64,000 nucleotides of DNA from Galbibacter kalidii (GCF_026241135.1 NZ_JAPFGA010000004.1:124001-188000); one strand, 5' to 3'. Shown: positions 24,470 through 35,740, numbered from the stretch's first letter. Program-made: numbers and translations. The notes: a model not told the origin generated them from the letters alone.

Positions 24470-27400
24470 TTAAAAAGTAAGTTTTAAGTTAACCCCATAC
24501 GTTCTGAAAATAGGTTGTAACCCACCTTCTAGACCCTGTACGTTTCCAGATCCATTCGCTGCCATTTCAGGGTCAAAACCTTCTTTGTCTAACCCAAATG
24601 TTAGTAGGTTTCTACCGTATGCAGAAATACGAGCACTCTTCACTAGGTTATTAAACATCTCTGTAGGGAGATTATATCCTAATGTCAATTCTCTAAGTTT
24701 AATATAATCTGATTTGAATACAGATTGTGCACTAGGTGTACCAAAACCATGATAGTGATTTGCAGCCCAAGATGACCCAGAGACATAGGTTTCGTTAGGG
24801 GCAGTATCAGTAACTGTATATGTTCCATCTTCATTCCACGTTACAGTACCAGTTACACCGTCTAGTTTAATTCCTCCATCATCAGCAACAGGATCTCTTA
24901 TCTCATTTCCTTGGTCATTTACACCAGCAGTTTCAGCCAGCATACCGGAATAGGTTCCCCACATGTGTGTTAAAGAGTAGAAATGTCCACCTTTGCGGAT
25001 GTCAAATAAGAAAGACATATCAAAATTCTTATATCTGATGCTATTTGAAATACCCATTGTGTAATCCGGTAATACAGATCCTAATGGAGTTAAGTCTGGA
25101 TTAACAGCATATTGTCCATTGTCTTGAATAACTTTATTACCTTGATCATCATATAGGAAATCATTTCCCCAGAGCATTCCATAAGTATCTCCAACACTAG
25201 CGCGTAAGGTTACTCCACCAAAAGGAGCTGCTTGAATATCTAAAGCTTCTAAATCACCATAGAGTTCTTCTAATTTATTGTCTACTTTGGTGTAGTTTAC
25301 ATTTATGGCCCATTCAAAATCTTCAGTTCTTACTGGAACTAAATTTACACCAATCTCTATACCTTTGTTGCTCATTTCTCCAGCATTGATGAATTTAGTA
25401 TTATAACCGGTTGCCTGAGATACTTGTAAGGGCATAATTTGATCAAAAGTTCTATTGTCAAAATATGTAGCACTTATATCAACTCTATTGTTAAATAAGG
25501 CTAAGTCAAGACCAACTTCTTTAGACCTTGTCGTCTCAGCTTTTAAATTTTCATTTAACAACTCATCGTCCTTAAATAGCCGTGGAGTTGACATAAAAGA
25601 ACCGCTGGTGTTATATACATAGGTAGAATATACATTATAAGGGTCTGTATCATTACCTACTTCTGCCCAACCTGCTCTCACTTTACCAAGGCTTAACCAA
25701 GGAGCATCAATAAGCTCTGAGAACAAGAAACTAGCAGAGACTGAAGGATAGCTATATTTGTTGTTATCCTCTGGTAATGATGAAGACCAATCAGTTCTGT
25801 ATGTGGCTTCAACAAATAACAGATCTCTAAAATCAAAAGCTAATTGTCCAAAAACAGAGTTGATTGTTTTTTCAGTTGTAATGTCATTCATTAAAGGAGC
25901 ATCTGCAGAGTTTTTCAGGTTATATACTTCTGGTACTACTAATCCTCCGGAAGATTGACCTCGAAGTAAATCAAATCTTCTTTTCATTTTATTCATACCG
26001 GCCATTCCAGATACACCAAAATCACCAAGATCTTTCGAATAAGATAGTGTTCCTTCAAAGTTGTATTCAGAATTTTCTCTTACTGCTTCATAATAACTAG
26101 AAGTAGATTGAGAACCAACAGCTGTTCTTTCTCGGATGCTGAAGTTAAAGTAATCACCATATGCACTACCTCTAAAAGTTAAATTATCTATAATCTCATA
26201 AGAAAAAGATGCAGAACCAAAAAAGCGGTTACGAACATCATCTGTATAGTTTTCGTAAGCTGTCCAATAAGGGTTGTCTGAATATTTAGGAGTTGGGTCA
26301 GAGAATGAATTTCTGTTCCATACACGTTGTTCTCCTGTCGAAGTTTTATATGCTTTTAATCTTTCATAATCCAATTGACGTTGTCCCCATTGGAAAAATT
26401 TCTGCCCAACGGAATTGTCTGAATAACCTAATGTAGGTCTTCCTTGTGAATCTGTTCTAGTATAGTTTAAACTACCGTTAACAGATAATTTTTCACTTAA
26501 CTGTGCGTTGGCAGTGATTCTAAAATCATTTTTTAATTGAGAAGAATTAGGCATTGCACCATCTATGTTCGTGTTTTTATATGCGAAACGCACACCATAA
26601 TCTTCACCTGTTTTGTTAACACCAACTGAGTTTGTTGTTGTAAACCCTGTTTCCCAGAAGTCTTCAACATCATTTTTTGGAGCAACCCATGGTCTTGTTT
26701 CTACAGTCCCATTTTCGTTAAATCCATCCCAGTGAACTACTTGAACGTTAGGGTTATATCTTGGCCCCCATGATTCATCCACTTGATATTGAGGAGCTAA
26801 ATAGGTTTGTCCGTTATGGTCGACTTGTTGAAAGCCATTTACACCACCATCAGCATCAGATACAATGGCACCACCACCATACTTTCTTTGTAGATCAGGG
26901 ATAATGGCAACGTCATTAAAGCTTACAGAAGAACTAACATCTACGGAAACACCTTTAGAGCCTTTTTTGGCATTTTTTGTAGTAACAAGAACAACTCCAT
27001 TAGCAGCTCTTGATCCATACAATGCCGCTGCAGGACCTCTTAAGACAGTTATGTCTTCAATTTCGTCAGGGTTCAAGTCATTCAACACATTTCCGTAATC
27101 TACTCCACCACCACCAGAAGCAGTTCCACCACCGTTATAATTAGAGTTATCCATCGGGATACCATCTACTACAAATAATGGTTGGTTGTTTTGAGTAATG
27201 GAATTGGCTCCCCTGATAAGAATACGTTTGGAACCTCCCATATTGGATGATTGCGAAATTTGCACACCTGACACACGTCCTGATAACGCACTTATCGCGT
27301 CAGTTTGTTGTAGCTTATTAAGCTCTTCACCAGCAACCTCTGTCGCAGCATACCCCAAGGCTTTTTTCTTTCTGGAAATCCCCAAAGCAGTTACAACCAC

Positions 27401-27712
27401 TTCGTCTAAAGCCTGAGCATCTTGCTCTAAGGTTACGTTAATGCTGTTTGAAGCACCTACTGTTCGTTCTTCGGTTTGTTGTCCGACAAACGAATAAACA
27501 AGTACGTCGCCTGCATTTGCTTGAATGGTGTAGTTACCATCAAAATCTGTTTGAGTACCCGTACTGGTACCCTTTACTACTACGTTAGCCCCAGGAAGTG
27601 GGAGACCGTCTTGGTCTGTGATCACACCTGTTATGGCTTTTTCTTGTGCAAAAGTCATCTGCACAACTAGCACTAGGATTAGCGCTAGCAATCCACTAAA
27701 CTTTGTTCTCAT
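24470..27712 (-). CDS. SusC/RagA-type TonB-linked outer membrane transporter
   Basis: This 1080-residue transporter has a signal peptide (LLALILVLVVQMTFAQ), then a carboxypeptidase-D regulatory-like domain beginning ITGVITDQDGLPLPGANV. A TonB box (EVVVTALG), a plug with ALSGRVSGVQIS and VLRGPAAALYGSRAANGV, and a long barrel follow. The C-terminus is typical (GVNLKLTF). It differs in subfamily from the first SusC, consistent with a different substrate. It is cotranscribed with the susD-like gene downstream. Confidence 0.95.
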   Translation of the reverse strand: MRTKFSGLLALILVLVVQMTFAQEKAITGVITDQDGLPLPGANVVVKGTSTGTQTDFDGNYTIQANAGDVLVYSFVGQQTEERTVGASNSINVTLEQDAQALDEVVVTALGISRKKKALGYAATEVAGEELNKLQQTDAISALSGRVSGVQISQSSNMGGSKRILIRGANSITQNNQPLFVVDGIPMDNSNYNGGGTASGGGGVDYGNVLNDLNPDEIEDITVLRGPAAALYGSRAANGVVLVTTKNAKKGSKGVSVDVSSSVSFNDVAIIPDLQRKYGGGAIVSDADGGVNGFQQVDHNGQTYLAPQYQVDESWGPRYNPNVQVVHWDGFNENGTVETRPWVAPKNDVEDFWETGFTTTNSVGVNKTGEDYGVRFAYKNTNIDGAMPNSSQLKNDFRITANAQLSEKLSVNGSLNYTRTDSQGRPTLGYSDNSVGQKFFQWGQRQLDYERLKAYKTSTGEQRVWNRNSFSDPTPKYSDNPYWTAYENYTDDVRNRFFGSASFSYEIIDNLTFRGSAYGDYFNFSIRERTAVGSQSTSSYYEAVRENSEYNFEGTLSYSKDLGDFGVSGMAGMNKMKRRFDLLRGQSSGGLVVPEVYNLKNSADAPLMNDITTEKTINSVFGQLAFDFRDLLFVEATYRTDWSSSLPEDNNKYSYPSVSASFLFSELIDAPWLSLGKVRAGWAEVGNDTDPYNVYSTYVYNTSGSFMSTPRLFKDDELLNENLKAETTRSKEVGLDLALFNNRVDISATYFDNRTFDQIMPLQVSQATGYNTKFINAGEMSNKGIEIGVNLVPVRTEDFEWAINVNYTKVDNKLEELYGDLEALDIQAAPFGGVTLRASVGDTYGMLWGNDFLYDDQGNKVIQDNGQYAVNPDLTPLGSVLPDYTMGISNSIRYKNFDMSFLFDIRKGGHFYSLTHMWGTYSGMLAETAGVNDQGNEIRDPVADDGGIKLDGVTGTVTWNEDGTYTVTDTAPNETYVSGSSWAANHYHGFGTPSAQSVFKSDYIKLRELTLGYNLPTEMFNNLVKSARISAYGRNLLTFGLDKEGFDPEMAANGSGNVQGLEGGLQPIFRTYGVNLKLTF

Positions 27713-28614
27713 TTTATAAATTTATTTGAATTAGCTGCTGCGAAAATGATAAATATGTGTTAATAATCCAACTTTTTTTTCATAAAATACTGATTCTTTG
27801 TTATAAAAAATGAAAATTACAATATCAGATGTTGTGGAATACGTAATTATCAGCAAAAGCTTGTAAAACTGAAATATTCGTAAAATACAGGTTGTTTGGA
27901 GCTTTTTTTTATTGAAATAACAATAATGTTAAAGTTTGTATTGGAGTAGAATAGGTGCTTTTGTTGTAAAGCACGAGGATATTTGTGATATTGTTAATAT
28001 TTTCTTAAAATTATTTTCGCATCCTTGGCTGATGCAATTATTGGGTTGATTTATTTCTAATTTGCTGCCCATTGTGCATTGTAATCTAAAAAGAAAAAAG
28101 TTTTTCATCTGACCGGTGGTTAGCAAATTGTTCTTGCTGGAAAACATGACAATGAACAACTTAAATGCAATTCACGAAAGGGTATTGTAAGTACTAAGAA
28201 AAATTTCCGGTGAAAGGCTTGCTCCCATGCCAAAGGCAAAATCCGCAGATAGACGATTTGGAGATAGTCGGTTTATGCCTGGTCCTTGTGTAAAATGGAA
28301 TTGACAGTGAAAACCGTCACATTGATTTAAGTGCCCCATGCGTAAAAAACAACGAAATCACAAAGAACAGCTTTTTGTCTTTAAAAACCGGGAAACGTAT
28401 AGCATCCTTAATTTTCACAACTGTGCCAAATCCTTAGAAGGTTTTTGAAGCAAGAGTCTTGCGGGAATAATTACGCTTACTGTAATTCAGTATCTCAATA
28501 AATCTTTTCAACAGAAAGATCAATACTGTTAAGATCAGTAAGGACGGGTCATTTCATATTTTTCAATAAATATAACCCATGGATACTCCATAGATAAGCC
28601 ATGGGTAGTTCATG

Positions 28615-28745
28615 AAAGGAACATGAATTTTATTAATCATAAAATACACAGAAACGTATTGATTTAAAAAAAATCATGTGAGCCGGCCGGCATAGGTAAG
28701 AGTGCAGTGGTTCCATAATGTGCAACAATTTTTTTTGCACATTTT
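28615..28745. repeat. Two-hairpin dispersed repeat, copy 2
   Basis: It matches 17953-18081 in the same orientation: GAACATGAATTTTATTAATCATAAAA, the ATCATGTGAGCC link with CCGGCATAG, and the TGTGCAACAATTTTTTTTGCACA hairpin. The first hairpin is less perfect here than in copy 1. Confidence 0.8.
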
Positions 28746-28914
28746 GTGTTATTTCAAAAAGAGTTGAACATATAAAAAGCATTAAAATGTACAATGTGTT
28801 AATTATGATGTAATAAGGGCGCGTGTTTTTTGCTCTTTTGCATATGTGTATTATATATATGGTGTAGCTGAAATTGAAAAAACATAAACGTAATTGAAAA
28901 TTAATTAATTATGA

Positions 28915-28945
28915 TTTGATTTCTTGACAAATATTTTTACCTTTG
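28915..28945 (+). promoter_or_regulatory. Promoter of the str-S10-spc-alpha cluster
   Basis: A TTTG box (28915-28918), 19 bases and TACCTTTG (28938-28945) match the Bacteroidota housekeeping promoter exactly. The predicted transcript has a leader of about 95 bases before rpsL. Confidence 0.85.
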
Positions 28946-29045
28946 CCACCCTTTTAAGCGAGAGGTGTGTTCTATCGTGAGATGTAAACCGACGTTTTAT
29001 AAGGATTTTTTTAATTATAAAAACATAATTATTGTAAAGTAAATT

Positions 29046-29420
29046 ATGCCAACAATTTCACAATTAGTACGAAAAGGAAGAGTCACAATTACCAAGAAGA
29101 GTAAATCGGCTGCTTTGGATTCGTGTCCTCAAAGAAGAGGGGTTTGTACGCGTGTTTATACCACTACGCCTAAGAAGCCAAACTCTGCTATGCGTAAAGT
29201 AGCAAGGGTTCGTCTTACAAATGGTAAAGAGGTGAACGCCTATATCCCCGGAGAGGGTCACAATTTGCAAGAGCACTCGATAGTATTGGTAAGAGGCGGA
29301 AGGGTAAAAGACTTGCCGGGTGTTAGGTATCACATTGTTCGTGGTGCTTTGGATACGGCCGGAGTTCAAGGAAGAGCGCAGCGTAGATCAAAATATGGTG
29401 CAAAACGCCCTAAAAAGTAA
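29046..29420 (+). CDS. rpsL: Ribosomal protein uS12
   Basis: This 124-residue protein of the 30S decoding centre has the family signature [11 protein letters not shown] at 41-51. The lysines at positions 43 and 88 (counting Met), whose substitution gives streptomycin resistance in other bacteria, are both the normal residues, so the allele looks sensitive. It is the first gene of the cluster, directly behind the promoter. Confidence 0.99.
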   Translation: MPTISQLVRKGRVTITKKSKSAALDSCPQRRGVCTRVYTTTPKKPNSAMRKVARVRLTNGKEVNAYIPGEGHNLQEHSIVLVRGGRVKDLPGVRYHIVRGALDTAGVQGRAQRRSKYGAKRPKK

Positions 29421-29443
29421 TCTAACACTTTTAAAAAGAAGAA

Positions 29444-29920
29444 ATGAGAAAAAGACAGGCTAAAAAGAGACCTCTTTTACCGGATCCTAGATTTAACGAT
29501 CAATTGGTAACGCGTTTTGTTAACATGTTGATGTGGGATGGTAAAAAGTCTGTAGCGTTCAAAGTTTTCTACGATGCGATGGATGTCGTGGAAGAGAAAA
29601 AACAAGACGAAGAAAAAACTGCTTTGGAAATTTGGAAAGACGCATTGTCTAACGTGATGCCACACGTAGAGGTGAGAAGCCGTCGTGTTGGTGGAGCGAC
29701 ATTCCAAATCCCGATGCAGATCAGACCAGATAGAAAAGTATCCATGGCTATGAAGTGGTTGATTAGTTTTGCTCGTAAGAGAAACGAAAAATCAATGGCT
29801 CAAAGATTGGCTGCGGAAGTCCTTGCTGCTGCAAAAGAGGAAGGTGCTGCTGTTAAGAAAAGAGTAGACACTCATAAAATGGCTGAAGCAAATAAAGCAT
29901 TCTCTCACTTTAGATTTTAG
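29444..29920 (+). CDS. rpsG: Ribosomal protein uS7
   Basis: This 158-residue protein nucleates the 30S head by binding the 16S 3' major domain. The N-terminal [15 protein letters not shown] and the central [18 protein letters not shown] are conserved. In E. coli S7 represses its own operon; no comparable structure was recognised in the 23-base spacer after rpsL. Confidence 0.99.
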   Translation: MRKRQAKKRPLLPDPRFNDQLVTRFVNMLMWDGKKSVAFKVFYDAMDVVEEKKQDEEKTALEIWKDALSNVMPHVEVRSRRVGGATFQIPMQIRPDRKVSMAMKWLISFARKRNEKSMAQRLAAEVLAAAKEEGAAVKKRVDTHKMAEANKAFSHFRF

Positions 29921-29931
29921 TAAAAAATAAA

Positions 29932-32061
29932 ATGGCACAAAGAGATTTAAAATATACAAGAAATATAGGAATTGCAGCTCATATTGATGCTGGTAAAACA
30001 ACAACAACAGAGCGTGTTCTTTTTTATACCGGTGTTTCTCATAAAATTGGAGAAGTGCACGATGGTGCTGCTACAATGGACTGGATGGAGCAGGAGCAGG
30101 AGAGAGGGATTACTATTACCTCTGCAGCAACTACTTGTACTTGGCAGTTCCCTATGGAGAATGCAAAACCAACTCCGGAAACCAAAGGATATCACTTTAA
30201 TATTATTGATACTCCCGGTCACGTTGACTTTACAGTAGAGGTAAACCGATCATTAAGGGTTCTTGATGGATTGGTTTTTTTATTTAGCGCCGTTGATGGT
30301 GTAGAGCCTCAGTCTGAAACAAACTGGAGATTGGCAGATAACTACGGTGTTCCAAGAATTGGTTTCGTAAACAAAATGGACCGTCAAGGGTCAAACTTTC
30401 TTGCTGTTGCAAAACAGGTAAAAGAAATGTTAGGTTCTAATGCAGTGCCAATCGTTTTGCCAATTGGCGATGAGGCCGATTTTAGAGGAATTGTAGATTT
30501 AGTAAAGAATAGAGCAGTTGTATGGCACGAAGAAAACTTCGGATCTACTTTTGACGTGGTAGATATTCCTGCTGAAATGCAAGACGAGGTAAATGAATAC
30601 CGTGCTAAACTTATTGAAGAGGTAGCAGAGTATGATGAAAATCTACTTGAGAAATTCTTTGAAGATGAAGATTCAATAACAGAAGATGAAATTCATGCAG
30701 CACTTAGAGCGGCTGTGATGGACAGAGCGATCATTCCTATGATCTGTGGTTCAGCCTTTAAAAATAAAGGAGTTCAGTTCTTGTTGGATGCTGTTTGTAG
30801 ATATTTACCATCTCCTATTGATAAAGATGCTATCGTAGGGACTAATCCTAATACTGGCGAAGAAGTTTCTCGTAAACCATTGGTTGAAGAGCCTTTTTCA
30901 GCATTGGCATTTAAAATTGCTACCGACCCATTCGTAGGTCGCTTGGCATTCTTCCGTGCATATTCCGGTAAATTGGATGCCGGTTCTTATGTGTTGAACA
31001 ACAGGTCTGGTAAAAAAGAACGTATTTCGCGCATCTATCAAATGCATTCCAATAAACAAAATGCAATTGAATGTATAGAAGCAGGGGATATTGGTGCTGC
31101 TGTTGGGTTTAAAGATATCAAAACTGGGGATACCCTATCTGATGAAAAATACCCGATTGTATTAGAGAGTATGGATTTCCCTGATCCGGTAATTGGTATC
31201 GCTGTGGAGCCTAAAACAAAGGCAGATGTAGATAAGTTGGGTATGGCTTTGGCTAAATTGTCTGAAGAAGATCCTACGTTTACTGCTAGAACCGATGAGG
31301 CTTCAGGTCAGACTATTATTTCCGGAATGGGTGAGCTTCACTTAGATATTATTGTAGATCGTTTGAAGCGTGAGTTTAAGGTTGAAGTAAACCAAGGTCA
31401 GCCTCAGGTAGAATACAAAGAATCTATTACGCAAAGAGCAGAACACAGAGAGGTTTATAAAAAGCAATCTGGTGGACGTGGTAAATTTGCAGATATTGTG
31501 TTTACACTTGAACCTGCAGAAGAAGGTAAAACCGGACTTGAGTTTGTTTCTGAAATTAAAGGTGGTAACGTTCCAAAAGAATTTGTTCCATCTGTAGAAA
31601 AAGGTTTCAAAGAAGCGATGAAAAATGGTCCGTTAGCGGGTTATGAAATAGACGCTATGAAAGTGACCTTGACTGATGGTTCATACCACGATGTGGATTC
31701 CGATCAGTTGTCATTCGAATTGGCTGCCAAATTAGGATTCAGGGCTGCTGCAAAAGCTGCAAAAGCTGTTGTCATGGAGCCAATTATGAAACTTGAAGTG
31801 TTAACTCCTGAAGAGAGTATGGGGGATATTGTTGGTGACCTTAACCGTCGTCGTGGTCAAGTAAGTGACATGAGCGACAGAGCAGGGTCTAAGGTGGTAA
31901 AAGCAAGTGTGCCGTTATCCGAAATGTTTGGTTATGTAACTGCGTTGCGTACCCTTTCATCTGGTAGAGCAACTTCTACTATGGAATTTTCGCACTATGC
32001 TGAAACACCTGCAAACATATCTGAAGCAGTTATTAAGGAGGCAAAAGGAGTTGAAGCTTAA
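29932..32061 (+). CDS. fusA: Elongation factor G
   Basis: This 709-residue translocation GTPase has G1 AHIDAGKT at 16-23, the switch RGITI at 59-63, G3 DTPGH at 93-97 and G4 NKMD at 147-150. Four downstream domains of normal length follow. An insertion-like segment at 71-88 (starting [10 protein letters not shown]) widens the region between switch I and G3. It starts 11 bases after rpsG. The tuf gene that often follows in other phyla is absent, and rpsJ comes next. Confidence 0.98.
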   Translation: MAQRDLKYTRNIGIAAHIDAGKTTTTERVLFYTGVSHKIGEVHDGAATMDWMEQEQERGITITSAATTCTWQFPMENAKPTPETKGYHFNIIDTPGHVDFTVEVNRSLRVLDGLVFLFSAVDGVEPQSETNWRLADNYGVPRIGFVNKMDRQGSNFLAVAKQVKEMLGSNAVPIVLPIGDEADFRGIVDLVKNRAVVWHEENFGSTFDVVDIPAEMQDEVNEYRAKLIEEVAEYDENLLEKFFEDEDSITEDEIHAALRAAVMDRAIIPMICGSAFKNKGVQFLLDAVCRYLPSPIDKDAIVGTNPNTGEEVSRKPLVEEPFSALAFKIATDPFVGRLAFFRAYSGKLDAGSYVLNNRSGKKERISRIYQMHSNKQNAIECIEAGDIGAAVGFKDIKTGDTLSDEKYPIVLESMDFPDPVIGIAVEPKTKADVDKLGMALAKLSEEDPTFTARTDEASGQTIISGMGELHLDIIVDRLKREFKVEVNQGQPQVEYKESITQRAEHREVYKKQSGGRGKFADIVFTLEPAEEGKTGLEFVSEIKGGNVPKEFVPSVEKGFKEAMKNGPLAGYEIDAMKVTLTDGSYHDVDSDQLSFELAAKLGFRAAAKAAKAVVMEPIMKLEVLTPEESMGDIVGDLNRRRGQVSDMSDRAGSKVVKASVPLSEMFGYVTALRTLSSGRATSTMEFSHYAETPANISEAVIKEAKGVEA

Positions 32062-32072
32062 ATCTTAAGAAA

Positions 32073-32378
32073 ATGAGTCAAAAAATCAGAATAAAACTTA
32101 AATCATACGATCACAATTTGGTGGACAAATCTGCTGAGAAGATCGTGAAGACAGTAAAAACAACCGGTGCTGTAGTAACAGGTCCAATCCCGTTACCAAC
32201 ACACAAAAAAATCTTTACTGTTCTACGTTCTCCGCACGTAAACAAAAAGTCAAGGGAACAATTTCAATTAAGTTCTTACAAAAGACTTCTTGACATTTAC
32301 AGTTCGTCGTCAAAAACAATTGACGCTTTGATGAAACTGGAATTGCCAAGTGGTGTTGAGGTTGAAATTAAGGTGTGA
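32073..32378 (+). CDS. rpsJ: Ribosomal protein uS10 (NusE)
   Basis: This 101-residue 30S head protein also forms the NusB-NusE antitermination complex. Typical segments are [20 protein letters not shown] and TGPIPLPT. It sits 11 bases after fusA. A 259-base gap, by far the longest in the cluster, separates it from rplC. Confidence 0.99.
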   Translation: MSQKIRIKLKSYDHNLVDKSAEKIVKTVKTTGAVVTGPIPLPTHKKIFTVLRSPHVNKKSREQFQLSSYKRLLDIYSSSSKTIDALMKLELPSGVEVEIKV

Positions 32379-32637
32379 TAAATCACCTGCGAAGGCAGGT
32401 GTCTCATTGTAGTTAATGGGAGGATTTGCCTTTGAAGTTGAAAAGACCCTGAAACAAGTTCAGGGGATACATGTCCGGAGCTGTTAGCGAAGGAAAAACG
32501 GTAAAAAAATACATTCAGGGTTGAAAGTGTTTTTTTGACCCTGAAGTTTTTTAAATAAGTAATTAGTAATAATTTGATAGAGGATTGTTCGGTAGAGTTT
32601 ATCAACCGTAAGTCCAAAATCGCAAATCGTAAATTAA
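32379..32637. other. Structured 259-bp gap inside the ribosomal cluster
   Basis: The gap holds a CACCTGC/GCAGGTG hairpin (32384-32401), ACCCTGAA with TTCAGGGG (about 32448-32466), and TTCAGGGT with ACCCTGAA followed by GTTTTTT (32514-32552). The last has the form of an intrinsic terminator. The arms of the two CAGGG hairpins are also mutually complementary. The end is AT-rich, with a short CGCAAATCGTAAAT tract before rplC. Confidence 0.6.
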
Positions 32638-33255
32638 ATGTCTGGGTTAATAGGAAAAAAGATTGGTATGACCAGCATCTTCGACGAGAATGGGAAAAAC
32701 ATCCCATGTACAGTGATCGAAGCTGGACCATGCGTAGTTACCCAAGTCAGAACCAAAGAGGTTGACGGGTATGAAGCTCTTCAGCTTGGTTTCGATGACA
32801 AGGCAGAAAAACGTGCTAACAAGGCCGAATTGGGTCATGTAAAAAAAGCAGGCGTTTCTCCTAAAAAGAAAGTCGTTGAATTCCAAGGTTTTGAAGGGGA
32901 GTACAAATTAGGTGATACTTTAACAGTAGAAGAATTTGTAGAAGGAGAATTTGTTGATGTATCAGGTACGTCAAAAGGAAAAGGATTCCAGGGAGTTGTT
33001 AAGCGTCACGGTTTTGCCGGAGTTGGACAGTCAACACACGGTCAGCATAACCGTTTAAGAGCGCCTGGATCTATTGGTGCTGCATCATATCCTTCACGTG
33101 TATTTAAAGGTATGCGTATGGCCGGACAAATGGGTGCGGAAAAAGTAACAGTACAAAACTTAAGAGTATTGAAAGTGGTTCCTGAGAAAAATCTTTTAGT
33201 AGTAAAAGGATGTGTCCCGGGTCACAAAAATGCTTATGTAATCGTTAGGAAGTAA
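32638..33255 (+). CDS. rplC: Ribosomal protein uL3
   Basis: This 205-residue 50S assembly initiator has its extension reaching towards the peptidyl transferase centre at about 130-147 (starting [11 protein letters not shown]), including the glutamine that PrmB methylates in E. coli. Its stop overlaps the rplD start by one base (TAATG), so the two are coupled. Confidence 0.99.
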   Translation: MSGLIGKKIGMTSIFDENGKNIPCTVIEAGPCVVTQVRTKEVDGYEALQLGFDDKAEKRANKAELGHVKKAGVSPKKKVVEFQGFEGEYKLGDTLTVEEFVEGEFVDVSGTSKGKGFQGVVKRHGFAGVGQSTHGQHNRLRAPGSIGAASYPSRVFKGMRMAGQMGAEKVTVQNLRVLKVVPEKNLLVVKGCVPGHKNAYVIVRK

Positions 33256-33884
33256 TGGAAGTAGCAGTTTTAGATATCAACGGAAAAGAAACCGGAAGAA
33301 AGGTGAAGCTTTCTAAATCGGTTTTTGGTGTAGATCCAAGTAATCATGCTGTATATTTAGATGTTAAACAGTATATGGCAAATCAGCGTCAAGGTACTCA
33401 TAAATCTAAAGAAAGAGCTGAGATTGTAGGAAGTACACGCAAGATAAAAAAGCAAAAAGGAACAGGTACCGCAAGAGCAGGAAGTATCAAATCTCCTATC
33501 TTTAAAGGAGGAGGAAGAATCTTCGGACCAAGGCCTAAAGATTATACACAAAAACTTAATAAGAACGTAAAGCGTTTAGCGAGACGATCTGCATTGAGTA
33601 TCAAGGCAAAAGAGAAATCAATTATCGTTGTTGAAGACTTCAATTTTGAGGCTCCAAAAACCAAAGATTTTACTAATGTTTTGAAAGCTTTAGGGTTAGA
33701 AAATAAAAAGTCCTTGTTTGTGTTGGGCGATTCAAATAAAAATGTATATTTGTCGTCACGCAATTTGAAGATTTCAGAGGTTATAACATCCTCAGAATTA
33801 AGTACTTACAAAATTGTAAATGCAAAGAATGTAGTGCTTTTAGAAGGAGCTGTAGAGCAAATTGAGTCGAATTTAAGTAAATAA
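33255..33884 (+). CDS. rplD: Ribosomal protein uL4
   Basis: This 209-residue 50S protein has its long loop at about 40-95, with KGTGTARAG, lining the exit tunnel where macrolides bind. In E. coli L4 represses the S10 operon; whether it does so here is unknown. It overlaps rplC by one base and precedes rplW by seven. Confidence 0.99.
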   Translation: MEVAVLDINGKETGRKVKLSKSVFGVDPSNHAVYLDVKQYMANQRQGTHKSKERAEIVGSTRKIKKQKGTGTARAGSIKSPIFKGGGRIFGPRPKDYTQKLNKNVKRLARRSALSIKAKEKSIIVVEDFNFEAPKTKDFTNVLKALGLENKKSLFVLGDSNKNVYLSSRNLKISEVITSSELSTYKIVNAKNVVLLEGAVEQIESNLSK

Positions 33885-33891
33885 GAAACCG

Positions 33892-34182
33892 ATGAGTGTG
33901 TTGATAAAACCTATAATTACCGAAAAAGCGACCGCAGATAGCGAGTTGAACAATCGTTATGGTTTCATTGTAGATCCTAAGGCAAACAAGCTGCAGATTA
34001 AAGATGCTGTTGAAGCTACTTATGGAGTTTCTGTTGAAAAAGTTCGCACAATGAATTACGGTGCTAAGAGAAGTACTCGTTACACAAAAACGGGTATCCA
34101 GCATGGGAAAACCAATGCTGTAAAAAAGGCTATAGTTCAAGTAGCTGAAGGAGATATTATTGATTTTTATAGTAATATATAA
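33892..34182 (+). CDS. rplW: Ribosomal protein uL23
   Basis: This 96-residue protein sits at the tunnel exit and is the docking site for trigger factor and SRP. It begins MSVLIKPIITEKA and carries the usual NRYGFIVDPKANK strand region. It lies seven bases after rplD. Confidence 0.98.
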   Translation: MSVLIKPIITEKATADSELNNRYGFIVDPKANKLQIKDAVEATYGVSVEKVRTMNYGAKRSTRYTKTGIQHGKTNAVKKAIVQVAEGDIIDFYSNI

Positions 34183-34195
34183 GTAAAGACAAGAA

Positions 34196-35020
34196 ATGTC
34201 AGTTAGAAAATTAAAACCAGTAACCCCCGGGCAGCGTTTTAGAGTAGTAAATGGGAATGACGCCATTACTACTGATAAGCCGGAGAAGAGCTTGCTCGCT
34301 CCGTTAAAAAAATCGGGTGGTAGAAACAGTCAGGGAAAAATGACTATGCGCTACAAAGGTGGTGGTCATAAGAGAAAGTATCGTGTGATAGATTTCAAAA
34401 GAGCTAAAACAGGAGTTGAGGCTACTGTGGAGTCTATTCAATACGATCCAAACAGAACTGCATTTATTGCGTTGATTACCTATAAAGATGGTGAGAAGAG
34501 CTACATTATTGCTCAAAACGGTTTGCAAGTAGGTCAAACAGTTGCTTCCGGTAAGGGAGTGTTGCCGGAGATAGGAAACACAATGCCTTTAAGTGAAGTT
34601 CCACTGGGTACTATTATATCTTGTATAGAATTACGTCCGGGACAAGGGGCTGTGATGGCTCGTTCTGCCGGTGCTTTTGCACAGTTAATGGCAAAAGAAG
34701 GTAAATATGCTACCGTTAAGCTTCCTTCAGGTGAGACAAGAATGGTGTTGGCAGGTTGTTATGCGACAATCGGAGCTGTATCAAATTCTGACCATCAGTT
34801 GGTAGTTTCAGGTAAAGCAGGTAGAAAACGTTGGTTGGGTAGAAGACCAAGAACAAGACCGGTAGCGATGAACCCTGTCGATCACCCAATGGGTGGTGGT
34901 GAAGGAAGAGCTTCTGGAGGTCACCCAAGATCGAGAAACGGAATACCTGCTAAAGGATTTAGAACAAGAACTAAGTCTAAGGCGAGTAATAAGTATATTA
35001 TAGAACGTAGAAAGAAATAA
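34196..35020 (+). CDS. rplB: Ribosomal protein uL2
   Basis: This 274-residue protein is needed for subunit association and peptidyl transfer. The C-terminal motif reads [17 protein letters not shown]. The histidine equivalent to E. coli H229 is kept, and the second histidine of DHPH is methionine here. The basic tail [16 protein letters not shown] is normal. Confidence 0.99.
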   Translation: MSVRKLKPVTPGQRFRVVNGNDAITTDKPEKSLLAPLKKSGGRNSQGKMTMRYKGGGHKRKYRVIDFKRAKTGVEATVESIQYDPNRTAFIALITYKDGEKSYIIAQNGLQVGQTVASGKGVLPEIGNTMPLSEVPLGTIISCIELRPGQGAVMARSAGAFAQLMAKEGKYATVKLPSGETRMVLAGCYATIGAVSNSDHQLVVSGKAGRKRWLGRRPRTRPVAMNPVDHPMGGGEGRASGGHPRSRNGIPAKGFRTRTKSKASNKYIIERRKK

Positions 35021-35032
35021 AAGTATTAAGAG

Positions 35033-35311
35033 ATGGCACGTTCACTAAAAAAAGGACCTTACGTTCACTATAGTTTAGAGAAAAAAGTTCAACGAAATGT
35101 TGAATCTGGTAAGAAGACAGTTATTAAAACATGGTCCAGAGCATCAATGATCACTCCGGATTTTGTTGGACAGACAATAGCTGTGCATAATGGTCGCCAA
35201 TTTGTTCCTGTATATGTAACAGAGAACATGGTAGGGCATAAGTTAGGAGAATTTTCACCAACACGATCTTTTAGAGGTCATGCAGGTGCTAGAAATAAAG
35301 GAAAAAAATAA
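35033..35311 (+). CDS. rpsS: Ribosomal protein uS19
   Basis: This 92-residue 30S head protein contacts the A-site finger. Its signature is [18 protein letters not shown] and the later [19 protein letters not shown]. It sits 12 bases after rplB. Confidence 0.99.
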   Translation: MARSLKKGPYVHYSLEKKVQRNVESGKKTVIKTWSRASMITPDFVGQTIAVHNGRQFVPVYVTENMVGHKLGEFSPTRSFRGHAGARNKGKK

Positions 35312-35320
35312 TAAGTAGCC

Positions 35321-35728
35321 ATGGGAGTTCGTAAAAGAGAGAGAGCAGAGCAAATAAAAGAGGCTAAGAGAGATTTAGCGTTTGCAAAGTTGAATAACTG
35401 CCCAACTTCACCTAGAAAAATGAGGCTTGTTGCTGATTTGATTCGCGGTGAAAAAGTTGAGAAGGCACTTGCTATTTTGAAATTCAACCAAAAAGAAGCG
35501 TCAAATCGTTTGGAGAAATTGTTGGTGTCTGCAATAGCAAACTGGCAAGCTAAAAACGAAGATGCTGACTTGGAGGAAGCAGATTTATTTGTTAAAGAGA
35601 TCAGGGTAGACGGTGGAAGTATGTTGAAAAGACTTCGTCCGGCTCCTCAGGGTCGCGCACATAGAATCAGAAAACGTTCCAATCATGTCACATTGGTGAT
35701 TGGTTCTAAAAATAACACACAAAGTTAA
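35321..35728 (+). CDS. rplV: Ribosomal protein uL22
   Basis: This 135-residue protein has its beta-hairpin lining the exit tunnel opposite L4. Typical segments are [18 protein letters not shown] and the hairpin [22 protein letters not shown]. About 20 N-terminal residues ([17 protein letters not shown]) extend beyond the core, a modest lineage-specific addition. Confidence 0.98.
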   Translation: MGVRKRERAEQIKEAKRDLAFAKLNNCPTSPRKMRLVADLIRGEKVEKALAILKFNQKEASNRLEKLLVSAIANWQAKNEDADLEEADLFVKEIRVDGGSMLKRLRPAPQGRAHRIRKRSNHVTLVIGSKNNTQS

Positions 35729-35740
35729 TAGATAAATAGT

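Larger units (their letters stand above)
27713..29045. other. 1.3-kb spacer between divergent susC and the ribosomal cluster
   Basis: No convincing gene is present. The longest frames are short and unlike proteins, for example a 36-codon frame from 28337 and a 76-codon minus-strand frame at 27929-28159. The left 200 bases are AT-rich susC leader. CCCATGG/CCATGGG arms lie at about 28577-28606. A copy of the two-hairpin repeat occupies 28615-28745. The rpsL promoter lies at 28915-28945. The stretch 28190-28570 has higher GC than the rest and could be a decayed gene or an unrecognised RNA. Confidence 0.5.

Noticed and set aside
27929-28159. 76-codon minus-strand frame in the large spacer
   Set aside because: The sequence has no domain, no promoter or start context, and looks like chance in AT-rich DNA.
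29064-29369. Long reverse frames opposite ribosomal genes
   Set aside because: They are shadows of strongly supported genes and show no independent signals.
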